DNA of 8,703 bases from an uncultured Oscillospiraceae bacterium (GTDB lineage: Bacteria; Bacillota; Clostridia; Oscillospirales; Oscillospiraceae): the NCBI GenBank assembly GCA_900769835.1, contig CAAGIE010000136.1, forward strand, positions 1-8,703, written 5' to 3'. Position numbers and translations under genes: made by a program. This document shows positions 1 to 6,445 of the stretch, in pieces (position 1 is the stretch's first letter; every line of letters starts with the position of its first letter). The notes under the pieces are model-generated. The model saw only the letters and a list, made by a program, of their open reading frames with translations, was not told the DNA's origin and searched no databases.

Positions 1-1
1 C

Positions 2-1033
2 AATCACACCGTCACCCTCAACGGTCTGACGGTTGGCAAGACTTATACCTTCCGGCTGAACCCCGAAGATGATCTGTATCTCGATGGCGACTGGGAGATC
101 CAGGCAACCGCCAGCCAGTTGGTCTACGCAGAAAACATCACCATCACCGAATTCTATGATGGTAAACTTTCCGCAGAATGGACCGCTCCCGAGGGTAGCA
201 ACATCGGCAGCTGGTCTGTTCGATGCTACAGCGATCAGGGTTATAGCAGCACCCAGGTCGTGCAGACACCCTCTGTGACTTTTGAGGATGTTGACACCTC
301 CGTGACCCACACCCTGGAGATCGTAGCCCAGGGCATGACCGATCCCGCAAGAAGTTATGCCTACGCCGACTCTATCAACATCTCCGATTTTCAGGTTACT
401 CCCCAGTCCGATGGTTCTCTGTACCTGTCCTGGACCTCTGACCGGGCGCTTCCCGATGGCTCTGTCATTAGTTATAGCATCGACGGCTACGCGATCCCCG
501 AGCAATATACTGTCTATAACAATGCCGTATATGTCCCCACATATATTCCCGGCGCAACCCATATCTTTACCCTTTCCACTCCCGACGACGACCATTTTGT
601 TGGTCCGATCATGGCCTACACTGCAGAAGATGCAAGTGACTTTACTTGCAGCTACTACGGCTATGTGGTAACCGCTAATGATATGGTATTTAAGATGTGC
701 CGTACCCCCGCATACAACAACTGGAATGTGTACTATGTTCCCGCATCGGATTACACCACCGATTTTGTATCCGGCGAAGAAGCCGCATTTGTGGTGCAGC
801 TTAACAAGGTTCCCGGTTATTCCTACGACACGATTAAGGTCTTGTACTCCATTCGTGATAAGGATGGCAAAATCGTTTCCATCAGCTCTGTATCGTTCCA
901 TTGGTCCTACATTTGGGTGGATTACCACGGCGCACTAGAGATCCCCACTATGCCTGCCGAAGCAGGCGAATACACTGTGGATGTGTTCTTCAACAACGCT
1001 TGGGCAGCCTCCCAGGAATTCAGCATTTCCTGA
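2..1033 (+). CDS. C-terminal part of a fibronectin-III-like, probably cell-surface protein (5' end outside window)
   Basis: This reading frame is open from the left edge to a TGA at 1031-1033, giving 343 visible residues; the true start lies upstream. The protein is beta-rich, with many Thr, Ser, Tyr and Asp residues. Its repeating pattern resembles fibronectin type III or related Ig-like modules: the tail of one module (about residues 1-42, with the typical L-x-V-G-K-T-Y-T-F strand), a second (about 43-122, with L-S-A-E-W-T), a third (about 123-210, with L-Y-L-S-W-T and G-A-T-H-I-F-T-L), and a C-terminal module (about 211-343) ending in a Y-T-V-D-V-F-F strand. Such modules are common in extracellular proteins of Clostridia, so export is likely, but the signal peptide would be off the window. 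There is no LPXTG motif or C-terminal membrane helix; the protein ends at F-S-I-S. No catalytic motif is visible. A strong terminator separates it from the operon downstream, so it is functionally unrelated. The module assignment rests on pattern only. Confidence 0.75.
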   Translation, partial: NHTVTLNGLTVGKTYTFRLNPEDDLYLDGDWEIQATASQLVYAENITITEFYDGKLSAEWTAPEGSNIGSWSVRCYSDQGYSSTQVVQTPSVTFEDVDTSVTHTLEIVAQGMTDPARSYAYADSINISDFQVTPQSDGSLYLSWTSDRALPDGSVISYSIDGYAIPEQYTVYNNAVYVPTYIPGATHIFTLSTPDDDHFVGPIMAYTAEDASDFTCSYYGYVVTANDMVFKMCRTPAYNNWNVYYVPASDYTTDFVSGEEAAFVVQLNKVPGYSYDTIKVLYSIRDKDGKIVSISSVSFHWSYIWVDYHGALEIPTMPAEAGEYTVDVFFNNAWAASQEFSIS

Positions 1034-1035
1034 TC

Positions 1036-1066
1036 AAGAAGCCGGCAAAAAGCCGGCTTCTTTTTT
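1036..1066 (+). terminator. Intrinsic terminator of the surface-protein gene
   Basis: A perfect 9-bp GC-rich stem (GAAGCCGGC at 1038-1046 with GCCGGCTTC at 1052-1060) closes an AAAAA loop and is followed by six T (1061-1066). Two more A-T pairs can form at the base (1036-1037 with 1061-1062). It starts 2 nt after the stop codon of the upstream gene. There is no matching T-run on the opposite strand, so it looks one-directional. Confidence 0.93.
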
Positions 1067-1086
1067 ATAAAATATGCAAAATCCTA

Positions 1087-1115
1087 TTGCAAAACTCCAA
1101 ATTCCGTGATATAGT
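1087..1115 (+). promoter_or_regulatory. Predicted sigma-A promoter of the aro operon
   Basis: A -35 element TTGCAA (1087-1092) and a -10 element TATAGT (1110-1115) are separated by exactly 17 nt. The bases TGA at 1107-1109 add an extended -10 (TGn). The DNA just upstream (about 1062-1086) is A/T-rich and might act as an UP element. The expected transcription start is near 1121-1123, about 10 nt before the leader-peptide ribosome binding site. It is the only convincing promoter between the upstream terminator and aroF. Confidence 0.75.
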
Positions 1116-1149
1116 AACAAAAAGTTTTCCACGGAGGACATTTTAGATT

Positions 1150-1212
1150 ATGACTAATCATTGCGCACAGTTTTATTTTTGCTACTATTACTTTTTTAAC
1201 GCTAAAAAGTAA
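1150..1212 (+). CDS. Phe/Tyr-rich attenuator leader peptide (20 aa)
   Basis: A 20-codon ORF starts with ATG at 1150 and ends with tandem stops TAA TAG (1210-1215). A GGAGG at 1133-1137 precedes it with a rather long 12-nt spacing. Residues 8-16 read FYFCYYYFF: four Phe codons (all TTT) and four Tyr codons (two TAT, two TAC) in nine positions, with no Trp. Aromatic-rich short peptides of this kind are the sensor in ribosome-mediated attenuation, as in the enterobacterial pheA leader. Scarcity of charged tRNA-Phe or tRNA-Tyr would stall the ribosome here and change downstream RNA folding. The next gene is DAHP synthase, and the operon contains both the Phe (pheA) and Tyr (tyrA) branch genes, which fits exactly. 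The peptide itself probably has no function once made. Translation is inferred from position, ribosome binding site and codon content. Confidence 0.88.
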   Translation: MTNHCAQFYFCYYYFFNAKK

Positions 1213-1270
1213 TAGCATTTTGTGCTGCAAACAATAGTCAAAACCATTGTATTTACGCGCTGCACAGAAT
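1161..1270 (+). promoter_or_regulatory. Attenuator RNA switch: anti-antiterminator and antiterminator pairings
   Basis: Two competing helices can be drawn by eye. Segment 1 (1161-1170, TTGCGCACAG, inside leader codons 4-7, directly before the aromatic codons) pairs with segment 2 (1220-1230, TTGTGCTGCAA): ten base pairs including one G-U, with a single bulged U at 1226. Segment 2 can instead pair with segment 3: 1217-1225 (ATTTTGTGC) with 1262-1270 (GCACAGAAT), nine pairs including one G-U, extended by GC (1227-1228) with GC (1259-1260) across a U-U mismatch. A small ACAAT/ATTGT hairpin (1231-1235 with 1246-1250) can form inside. The 2:3 helix uses the 5' arm of the terminator, so it would act as antiterminator. 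A ribosome stalled at the first Phe/Tyr codons covers segment 1 and frees segment 2. A ribosome reaching the stop codon covers part of segment 2 and lets the terminator form. Pairings are seen in the sequence; the switching is inferred. Confidence 0.8.
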
Positions 1271-1295
1271 CGCATCTGTGCAGCATTTTATTTTT
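1259..1295 (+). terminator. Attenuator terminator ahead of aroF
   Basis: A perfect 10-bp stem (GCTGCACAGA at 1259-1268 with TCTGTGCAGC at 1275-1284) closes a 6-nt loop and is followed by ATTTTATTTTT (1285-1295). It lies after the leader peptide stop and ends one base before the aroF ribosome binding site, so termination here would silence the whole operon. Its 5' arm is shared with the antiterminator helix. Confidence 0.92.
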
Positions 1296-1300
1296 AGGAG
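1296..1300 (+). promoter_or_regulatory. Ribosome binding site of aroF
   Basis: AGGAG lies 7 nt before the ATG at 1308. It fixes the aroF start there and rules out the in-frame GTG at 1278, which sits inside the 3' arm of the terminator stem and has no ribosome binding site. Confidence 0.85.
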
Positions 1301-1307
1301 CGATATT

Positions 1308-2309
1308 ATGATTGCTGTATTAAAAAGCGGCACCACCCGCGAACAAAGAGATCACCTCATTACCTGGCTGAAGAATATGAACCTGGATGTCCACATCTCT
1401 GAAGGTTCCGAATTCACGATTCTGGGCCTTGTGGGTGACACCAGCCGCGTGGATATGGAATTACTGGGTAGTCTGGAGATCGTAGAAAGTGTAAAACGCG
1501 TTTCCGAACCCTTCAAGCAGGCGAACCGTAAGTTCCATCCCGAGGACTCTATCATCGATGCCGCAGGTGTCAAGATCGGCGGTGGCTATTTTGCCATGAT
1601 TGCCGGCCCCTGCTCTGTGGAAAGTCAGTCCCAGATCATCAATGTGGCTGAAGCCGTGAAGAACGGCGGCGCTGATATTCTTCGCGGCGGCGCTTTTAAG
1701 CCCCGCACCTCCCCTTACGCATTCCAGGGTCTGAAGGATGAAGGTGTCCGTATGCTTCTGGAAGCAAAAAAGGCTTCCGGTCTTCCCATCATCACAGAAA
1801 TTATGAACATCCGTTCTTTGGATCTGTTTGAAGATGTGGATATCATTCAGGTCGGTGCAAGAAATATGCAGAACTTTGACCTGCTTCAGGAACTGGGAAA
1901 GACACGCAAGCCCATTCTGCTTAAGCGCGGTCTGGCAAACACCTTGCAGGAACTGCTGATGAGCGCTGAGTACATTATGAGCGAGGGCAACGAGAACATT
2001 ATTCTCTGCGAAAGAGGTATTCGTACCTACGAGACCTACACCCGTAACACACTGGATCTTTCCGCTATCCCCGTATTGCACGAACTGACTCACCTGCCCG
2101 TTGTAGTGGATCCCAGTCACGCAACCGGCCGCAGTGCTTTGGTGCCGTCTATGGCTCTTGCCGCCGCTGCAGCGGGTGCTGACGGCATTATGTTGGAAGT
2201 TCACAACGATCCGAAACACGCGCTCTGTGATGGCGCACAATCCCTGACTCCGGATCAATTTGCAGATTTAAATCGTTCCATTCAGAAAATTAGGGAGGCA
2301 ATCCTTTGA
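1308..2309 (+). CDS. aroF: 3-deoxy-7-phosphoheptulonate (DAHP) synthase, type I-beta with N-terminal regulatory domain
   Basis: This enzyme condenses phosphoenolpyruvate and erythrose 4-phosphate to DAHP, the first step of the shikimate pathway. The 333 residues match the Thermotoga-type enzyme: an N-terminal ferredoxin-like domain (about 1-70) and then the TIM barrel. Visible motifs are G-P-C-S-V-E-S, L-R-G-G-A-F-K-P-R-T-S-P-Y-A-F-Q-G, Q-V-G-A-R-N-M-Q-N, L-L-K-R-G, E-R-G-I-R-T-Y-E-T-Y-T-R-N-T-L-D, D-P-S-H-A-T-G-R and E-V-H. The metal ligands of the family are present: Cys of GPCS, His of SHATG, Glu of LEVH and Asp of LCDG. In Thermotoga the N-terminal domain mediates feedback inhibition by aromatic amino acids (mainly Tyr), and the same is likely here. 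The start at 1308 is chosen for its AGGAG; the 30 bases before it are terminator. It is the first structural gene behind the attenuator and overlaps tyrA by 4 nt. In some Bacillus naming schemes this gene is called aroA. Confidence 0.97.
   Translation: MIAVLKSGTTREQRDHLITWLKNMNLDVHISEGSEFTILGLVGDTSRVDMELLGSLEIVESVKRVSEPFKQANRKFHPEDSIIDAAGVKIGGGYFAMIAGPCSVESQSQIINVAEAVKNGGADILRGGAFKPRTSPYAFQGLKDEGVRMLLEAKKASGLPIITEIMNIRSLDLFEDVDIIQVGARNMQNFDLLQELGKTRKPILLKRGLANTLQELLMSAEYIMSEGNENIILCERGIRTYETYTRNTLDLSAIPVLHELTHLPVVVDPSHATGRSALVPSMALAAAAAGADGIMLEVHNDPKHALCDGAQSLTPDQFADLNRSIQKIREAIL
2293..2298 (+). promoter_or_regulatory. Ribosome binding site deciding the TTG start of tyrA
   Basis: GGGAGG, inside the end of aroF, lies 7 nt before the TTG at 2306. 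The TTG is the codon directly before K-V-G-I-L-G, the usual beginning of the Rossmann domain, and no ATG or GTG in this frame fits as well. Confidence 0.75.
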
Positions 2310-3136
2310 AAGTCGGTATTTTAGGTCTTGGTCTGATCGGTGGCTCGCTGGCAAGAGCATATGCCAAAGCCGGACACACCGTTTATGCCTGGGACAATGA
2401 TGCATCCATTTTATCCTTTGCTCAACTGGCTAATGTGGTTCACGGCGCTATGACCCCTGCAACTTTGCCGGAATGTGAACTCGTGTTGCTGGCGGTGTAC
2501 GCCGGAGCATCTGCAAAATGGCTGGATGATAATGCTTCCTTTATCACCAAGGACACCTTAGTGTTGGATTGTTGCGGCATTAAAACCGAGATCTGCGGAG
2601 CCTGTTTTCCCATTGCCGAAAAGCACGGTTTCATTTTTGTGGGCGGTCACCCTATGGCCGGCTCTCACAATTCCGGTTTCAAGCATAGCCGTTCCAACCT
2701 GTTCCAGGGCGCACCGATGGTGTTAGTCCCTCCCAGATTTGACGATCCTCTTCTCCTGAGCCGCGTCAAGGAGGCATTACTTCCCTGCAATTTCGGTTCG
2801 TTTTCCATTACCACTGCCCCGGCGCACGACGAGATGATCGCATTCACCTCTCAGATGCCCCATATTCTCAGCAACGCCTTCATCAAATCTCCCACCGCAA
2901 CCCAGCATAAAGGCTTTTCTGCAGGCAGTTATAAGGACCTGACCCGTGTTGCGTGGTTAAACCCCCAAATGTGGGCGGAACTGGTTCTTTCCAACAAAGA
3001 AAATGTCATGAAGGAATTAGCGTACTACATAAACAGTCTGCAACAATATCAGAGCGCTATTGCTGACTGCAACGAAGAAGAATTGATCCGTCTGCTGGAC
3101 GAAGGTCGCAGACGCAAGGAGGAAGTTGACGGATGA
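2306..3136 (+). CDS. tyrA: Prephenate dehydrogenase (NAD-type), without ACT domain
   Basis: It oxidatively decarboxylates prephenate to 4-hydroxyphenylpyruvate, the committed step to tyrosine. The 276 residues hold an N-terminal Rossmann domain with G-L-G-L-I-G at 7-12; the acidic D30 after strand 2 (A-W-D) suggests NAD+ rather than NADP+. The family motif G-H-P-M-A-G-S has its His at 115, which I align with the catalytic His. M-P-H (His186) and D-L-T-R-V-A (Arg214) match the substrate-binding region of the all-helical C-terminal domain, and M-W-A-E-L-V-L-S-N-K-E-N-V follows as in homologues. The protein ends soon after this domain, so the C-terminal ACT domain of the Bacillus enzyme (about 370 aa) is absent and Tyr feedback through ACT is not expected. 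The start is TTG at 2306, overlapping the aroF stop (TTGA), with GGGAGG 7 nt upstream. The 3' end overlaps aroB by 4 nt (ATGA). Both overlaps suggest translational coupling. Confidence 0.96.
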   Translation: MKVGILGLGLIGGSLARAYAKAGHTVYAWDNDASILSFAQLANVVHGAMTPATLPECELVLLAVYAGASAKWLDDNASFITKDTLVLDCCGIKTEICGACFPIAEKHGFIFVGGHPMAGSHNSGFKHSRSNLFQGAPMVLVPPRFDDPLLLSRVKEALLPCNFGSFSITTAPAHDEMIAFTSQMPHILSNAFIKSPTATQHKGFSAGSYKDLTRVAWLNPQMWAELVLSNKENVMKELAYYINSLQQYQSAIADCNEEELIRLLDEGRRRKEEVDG

Positions 3137-4185
3137 CCGTGATCCCTGTAACCGCATCACGCAGCTATAATGTATTGATCGATAGTGGTCTTTTGGCGGA
3201 TACCGCGACTCACGTTCTGTCCGTTCTGCACCCCAAAAAGGCCGCTATCATCAGTGATTCCAACGTTGCACCTTTCTATGCCAAAATCGTCACGCAAAGT
3301 CTTAACGACGCTGGCATCGCCACTGTCGAACACGTACTTCCTGCCGGCGAAAGCAGCAAAACACTGGAGAATTTCGGGAATATTCTGAACTTTTTAGCTG
3401 AACAACAAGTTACCCGATCTGACATCTTGATCGCTCTGGGTGGCGGCGTTGTCGGTGATATTACCGGTTTTTCTGCCGCTTGCTACCTAAGGGGTATCCC
3501 CTTTGTGCAGATCCCCACTTCCCTACTGGCAATGGTGGATTCCTCTGTGGGTGGAAAGACCGCCGTTGATCTGCCCGCAGGCAAAAACCTGGCAGGCGCT
3601 TTCTACCAGCCCAGTGTTGTGTTATGCGACACTGATGTGCTGAACACCCTACCTGAGGAGATCTTCCGTGAGGGTTGTGCTGAGGTGCTGAAATACGGCA
3701 TTTTGTATGACGAAGCACTATTAAAAACATTGTATGAATCCGGTGTTGATTTTGACCGCAAGTCAGTGATTGCCCGTTGCGTGGAGTTAAAACGAAATGT
3801 GGTGGCAGAAGATGAGTTTGACCGTGGTCAGCGTCAGCTTTTGAATCTGGGCCACACTGTGGGACACGCAATCGAACTTTTAAGCAATATGGAAATCTCT
3901 CACGGTGTTGCAGTGGCAATGGGTATGGGCGTGGTTGCAAGAGCCGCTTGCTTTGCCGGTATTTGCTCTGCCGAAACCACCGCCGCCATTGTTGCCGCCA
4001 TTGAAAAATTCTCACTCCCCGTCCGATCTCCATTTTCTGCCGATGAAATTGCCGTGAAAATGCTTATTGATAAAAAGCGCTTCGGGGACACACTGAATCT
4101 GATCGTTCCCAGGAACATTGGCGACTGTTTGATCTACCCTACACCCGTAAATCAACTAAAAACCTTCCTGAAGGCAGGTATTTAA
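3133..4185 (+). CDS. aroB: 3-dehydroquinate synthase
   Basis: It converts DAHP to 3-dehydroquinate, the second shikimate step, using NAD+ and a divalent metal. The 350 residues are normal for the family. The NAD-binding motif A-L-G-G-G-V-V-G-D-I-T-G-F is at 101-113, followed by R-G-I-P-F-V-Q-I-P-T-S-L-L-A-M-V-D-S-S-V-G-G-K-T-A-V (120-145) and K-N-L-A-G-A-F-Y-Q-P. Metal ligands can be placed at Glu184 (A-E-V-L-K-Y-G), His241 (N-L-G-H-T-V-G-H) and His257 (S-H-G-V-A-V); the spacing of the two His residues equals that known for the Aspergillus enzyme. The ATG at 3133 overlaps the tyrA stop, and AAGGAGG at 3116-3122 lies 10 nt upstream. Only one base separates its stop from aroA. No missing residues were seen. 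Confidence 0.98.
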   Translation: MTVIPVTASRSYNVLIDSGLLADTATHVLSVLHPKKAAIISDSNVAPFYAKIVTQSLNDAGIATVEHVLPAGESSKTLENFGNILNFLAEQQVTRSDILIALGGGVVGDITGFSAACYLRGIPFVQIPTSLLAMVDSSVGGKTAVDLPAGKNLAGAFYQPSVVLCDTDVLNTLPEEIFREGCAEVLKYGILYDEALLKTLYESGVDFDRKSVIARCVELKRNVVAEDEFDRGQRQLLNLGHTVGHAIELLSNMEISHGVAVAMGMGVVARAACFAGICSAETTAAIVAAIEKFSLPVRSPFSADEIAVKMLIDKKRFGDTLNLIVPRNIGDCLIYPTPVNQLKTFLKAGI

Positions 4186-4186
4186 T

Positions 4187-5392
4187 ATGGATATTCTTGT
4201 CCACCCGGGGGCATTAAAGGGCTCTTATCAAGCGATCCCCTCAAAGTCTCACGCACACCGGGTGCTGATCTGCGCTGCGTTTTCCAACGCACCTACCCGC
4301 ATTTTCTGCAGCCAAACAAATGAAGATATTGAAGCTACCGCAGATTGCCTGCGGGCTTTGGGTGCAAGTATCCGTCGGTGTAAATACGGCTACCGTGTGC
4401 ATCCCATCCGCAAACTGCCCCAAATTGCAGCACTTGATTGCCGTGAGAGCGGCTCTACCTTGCGTTTTATGCTTCCTGTGGTTGGAGCATTGGGAATCGA
4501 TGCTACGTTCCAGATGTCCGGACGGCTTCCTCAGCGCCCCCTCAGCCCACTTTGGGAAGAGATGGAGCGTATGGGTTGCTTCCTGGAACGACCCACCGGC
4601 ACCACTGTGCGTTGTTCCGGCAGGCTGATGTGCGGAAATTACACCATTGCCGGTAATGTGTCCAGTCAGTTCATAACCGGACTGCTGCTGGCACTGTCGC
4701 TTATGGATGGAAAAAGCACACTGAACATCACAGGTAAGGTCGAGTCCAAGCCCTATATAGACATTACGAAAAAGGTTCTCAAAGACTTTGGCGTTTCCGT
4801 TTCCCAGGAGATCAGTGGCGCATTTCCTTTCCAAACACCCGGTGACATTCAAATCGAGGGCGACTGGAGCAACGCCGCATTCTTCCTTGGTGCCAACGCT
4901 CTAACAAGTCAATTGACGATTTCGGGTCTGGATCCCGAATCTCCCCAGGGAGACCGAACTGTTTGCGAATATCTGGATAAACTGGTTGGAGGTTTTGCAA
5001 AACTCTCTGCCGCAGATGTGCCGGATCTGGTTCCCATTCTCGCAGTATGCGCCGCTGCCTTAAATGGCGCTGAGTTTACTGATATCGGTCGCTTACGAAT
5101 GAAAGAATCCGACCGTGTCGCCACTGTTTGCAATATGCTCCGCGCATTGGGGGCCGATTGCACTGCAACTGAGAACACCTTAACCGTCTATCCCGCTCAG
5201 TTCCGGGGTGGAACCGTTGATTCTGCCGGTGACCATCGCATCGCTATGTCTGCGGCCATTGCCGCAACCGTTTCTAACAGTGATGTCACCATTTTGAACG
5301 CAGAATGTGTGAAAAAATCCTATCCCGCTTTCTGGGATGAATTCCGCCGATTAGGAGGCAACTATGAGCAGCACATACGGACAAATGCTTAA
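4187..5392 (+). CDS. aroA: 3-phosphoshikimate 1-carboxyvinyltransferase (EPSP synthase)
   Basis: It transfers the enolpyruvyl group of PEP to shikimate 3-phosphate. The 401 residues make it a little shorter than the E. coli enzyme (427). Active-site residues can be matched by motif: K20-S21 and R25 (S-K-S-H-A-H-R), R117 (L-P-Q-R-P-L), S159-S160-Q161, D280 (D-V-P-D-L), K306-E307 (R-M-K-E-S-D-R), R351 (G-D-H-R-I-A-M) and K377 (V-K-K-S-Y-P). The PEP/glyphosate loop reads E-S-G-S-T-L-R-F at 87-94; the Gly of E. coli Gly96 is kept (G89), but the position of Pro101 is Phe94. The start is the ATG at 4187, one base after the aroB stop, with an imperfect AAGGCAGG at 4171-4178. The last 29 nt overlap aroC in another frame; the overlap encodes the tail after the conserved W-D-E-F-R-R-L-G-G end, so it costs little. 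Confidence 0.97.
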   Translation: MDILVHPGALKGSYQAIPSKSHAHRVLICAAFSNAPTRIFCSQTNEDIEATADCLRALGASIRRCKYGYRVHPIRKLPQIAALDCRESGSTLRFMLPVVGALGIDATFQMSGRLPQRPLSPLWEEMERMGCFLERPTGTTVRCSGRLMCGNYTIAGNVSSQFITGLLLALSLMDGKSTLNITGKVESKPYIDITKKVLKDFGVSVSQEISGAFPFQTPGDIQIEGDWSNAAFFLGANALTSQLTISGLDPESPQGDRTVCEYLDKLVGGFAKLSAADVPDLVPILAVCAAALNGAEFTDIGRLRMKESDRVATVCNMLRALGADCTATENTLTVYPAQFRGGTVDSAGDHRIAMSAAIAATVSNSDVTILNAECVKKSYPAFWDEFRRLGGNYEQHIRTNA

Positions 5393-6431
5393 ACTTACTG
5401 TCTTTGGTCAGTCCCACGGCCCCGCCATCGGAATGACATTAGATGGAATCCCTGCCGGTCTCCCGGTAGATACCGAAAAACTTCAGGAATTTATGAATAG
5501 AAGAGCGCCCGGACAAAACGACTATTCCACCCCGCGCAAGGAAGCGGACGTGCCTGAAATTTTATCCGGTATTGTGGACGGCTTCACTTGCGGCGCTCCC
5601 ATTGCCGCTACCATCCGCAACACTAACACCCGTAGTGGAGATTATAGTGACTTGAAGGACTGCCCCAGACCCGGTCACGCAGACTACACCGCTCAGGTCA
5701 AATACGGCGGTTATCATGATGTGGCCGGCGGTGGTCATTTCTCCGGTCGTCTCACCGCTCCTTTGTGTATTGCAGGTGGTCTTTGCCTGCAATGGCTGGA
5801 AGCAAAAGGCATCCGCATTGGCGCCCACATCTCTTCTATTGCCGGTGTTAACGATCAGAATTTGGATTGGGAAAACCCCAATTTAGAGTTGATTTCCAAG
5901 GAATTTCCCGTTATCGACAACAATGCCGGTGCGCGTATGCAGGAAGCCATCGCCCAGGCGAAAGCGAATTGCGACAGTGTTGGCGGTAAAATTGAATGCG
6001 TCATTACCGGTCTGCCCGCCGGTCTCGGCGACCCTATGTTTGATGGTATGGAAAACCGTATTGCTCAGATCATTTTTGGCATTCCCGCCATTAAGGGCAT
6101 CCAATTTGGCAGCGGCTTTGGCGGTTGCGAACTGCGAGGCAGCGAGAACAACGATCCTTTTGTGATCGAGAACGGTCAAATTCGCACCAAACACAATCGT
6201 GCCGGTGGAATCCTGGGCGGTATTACCAACGGTATGCCCCTGGTATTTGAGGTCGCTGTAAAACCCACGCCCTCTATCGGTCTTCCTCAGCAGAGCATCT
6301 CCATCAGTCGTATGGAAGAAACCGAATTGATCGTAAAAGGTCGTCACGACCCCTGCATCGTCCCCCGCGCCGTGCCGGTGGTGGAAGCGGCTGCGGCAAT
6401 CGCAGTAATGGACGCACTTCTCGCAAAATAA
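5364..6431 (+). CDS. aroC: Chorismate synthase
   Basis: It eliminates phosphate from EPSP to give chorismate, the branch point to Phe, Tyr and Trp; the enzyme needs reduced FMN. The 355 residues are full length. Visible motifs are F-G-Q-S-H-G (His18), P-G-H-A-D-Y-T (His105), G-G-G-H-F-S-G-R-L-T-A-P (122-133), I-T-G-L-P-A-G-L-G-D-P-M-F-D at 214-227, G-S-G-F at 249-252, N-R-A-G-G-I-L-G-G-I-T-N-G (278-290) and G-R-H-D-P (326-330). His18 and His105 align with the two acid-base histidines of the family. The FMN loop has G-G-G-H-F-S where E. coli has G-G-G-R-S-S, a variant I recall from Clostridia. The ATG at 5364 is supported by AGGAGG at 5353-5358 with 5-nt spacing and by the usual S-S-T-Y-G-Q N-terminus; the ATG at 5385 would cut the conserved N-terminus. 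It overlaps aroA by 29 nt, and 14 nt separate it from pheA. Confidence 0.98.
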   Translation: MSSTYGQMLKLTVFGQSHGPAIGMTLDGIPAGLPVDTEKLQEFMNRRAPGQNDYSTPRKEADVPEILSGIVDGFTCGAPIAATIRNTNTRSGDYSDLKDCPRPGHADYTAQVKYGGYHDVAGGGHFSGRLTAPLCIAGGLCLQWLEAKGIRIGAHISSIAGVNDQNLDWENPNLELISKEFPVIDNNAGARMQEAIAQAKANCDSVGGKIECVITGLPAGLGDPMFDGMENRIAQIIFGIPAIKGIQFGSGFGGCELRGSENNDPFVIENGQIRTKHNRAGGILGGITNGMPLVFEVAVKPTPSIGLPQQSISISRMEETELIVKGRHDPCIVPRAVPVVEAAAAIAVMDALLAK

Positions 6432-6445
6432 CCGGAGGAAATATA

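Noticed and set aside
119..121. TTG at 119 as the start of the first gene
   Set aside because: The same frame is open to the left edge and encodes the same kind of beta-rich module, and no ribosome binding site precedes the TTG. The gene begins outside the window.
1278..1307. GTG at 1278 as an earlier start of aroF, adding ten residues
   Set aside because: It lies in the 3' arm of the attenuator terminator, has no ribosome binding site, and the added residues are encoded by the T-tract and the real ribosome binding site.
1034..1307. T-box riboswitch or other metabolite riboswitch upstream of aroF
   Set aside because: The leader from the likely transcription start to the terminator is only about 170 nt, shows no T-box motif that I can find, and is fully explained by the leader peptide and its pairings.
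1461..2258. Open frame on the - strand (265 codons) opposite aroF
   Set aside because: It is entirely inside a conserved DAHP synthase gene and encodes no recognisable motif.
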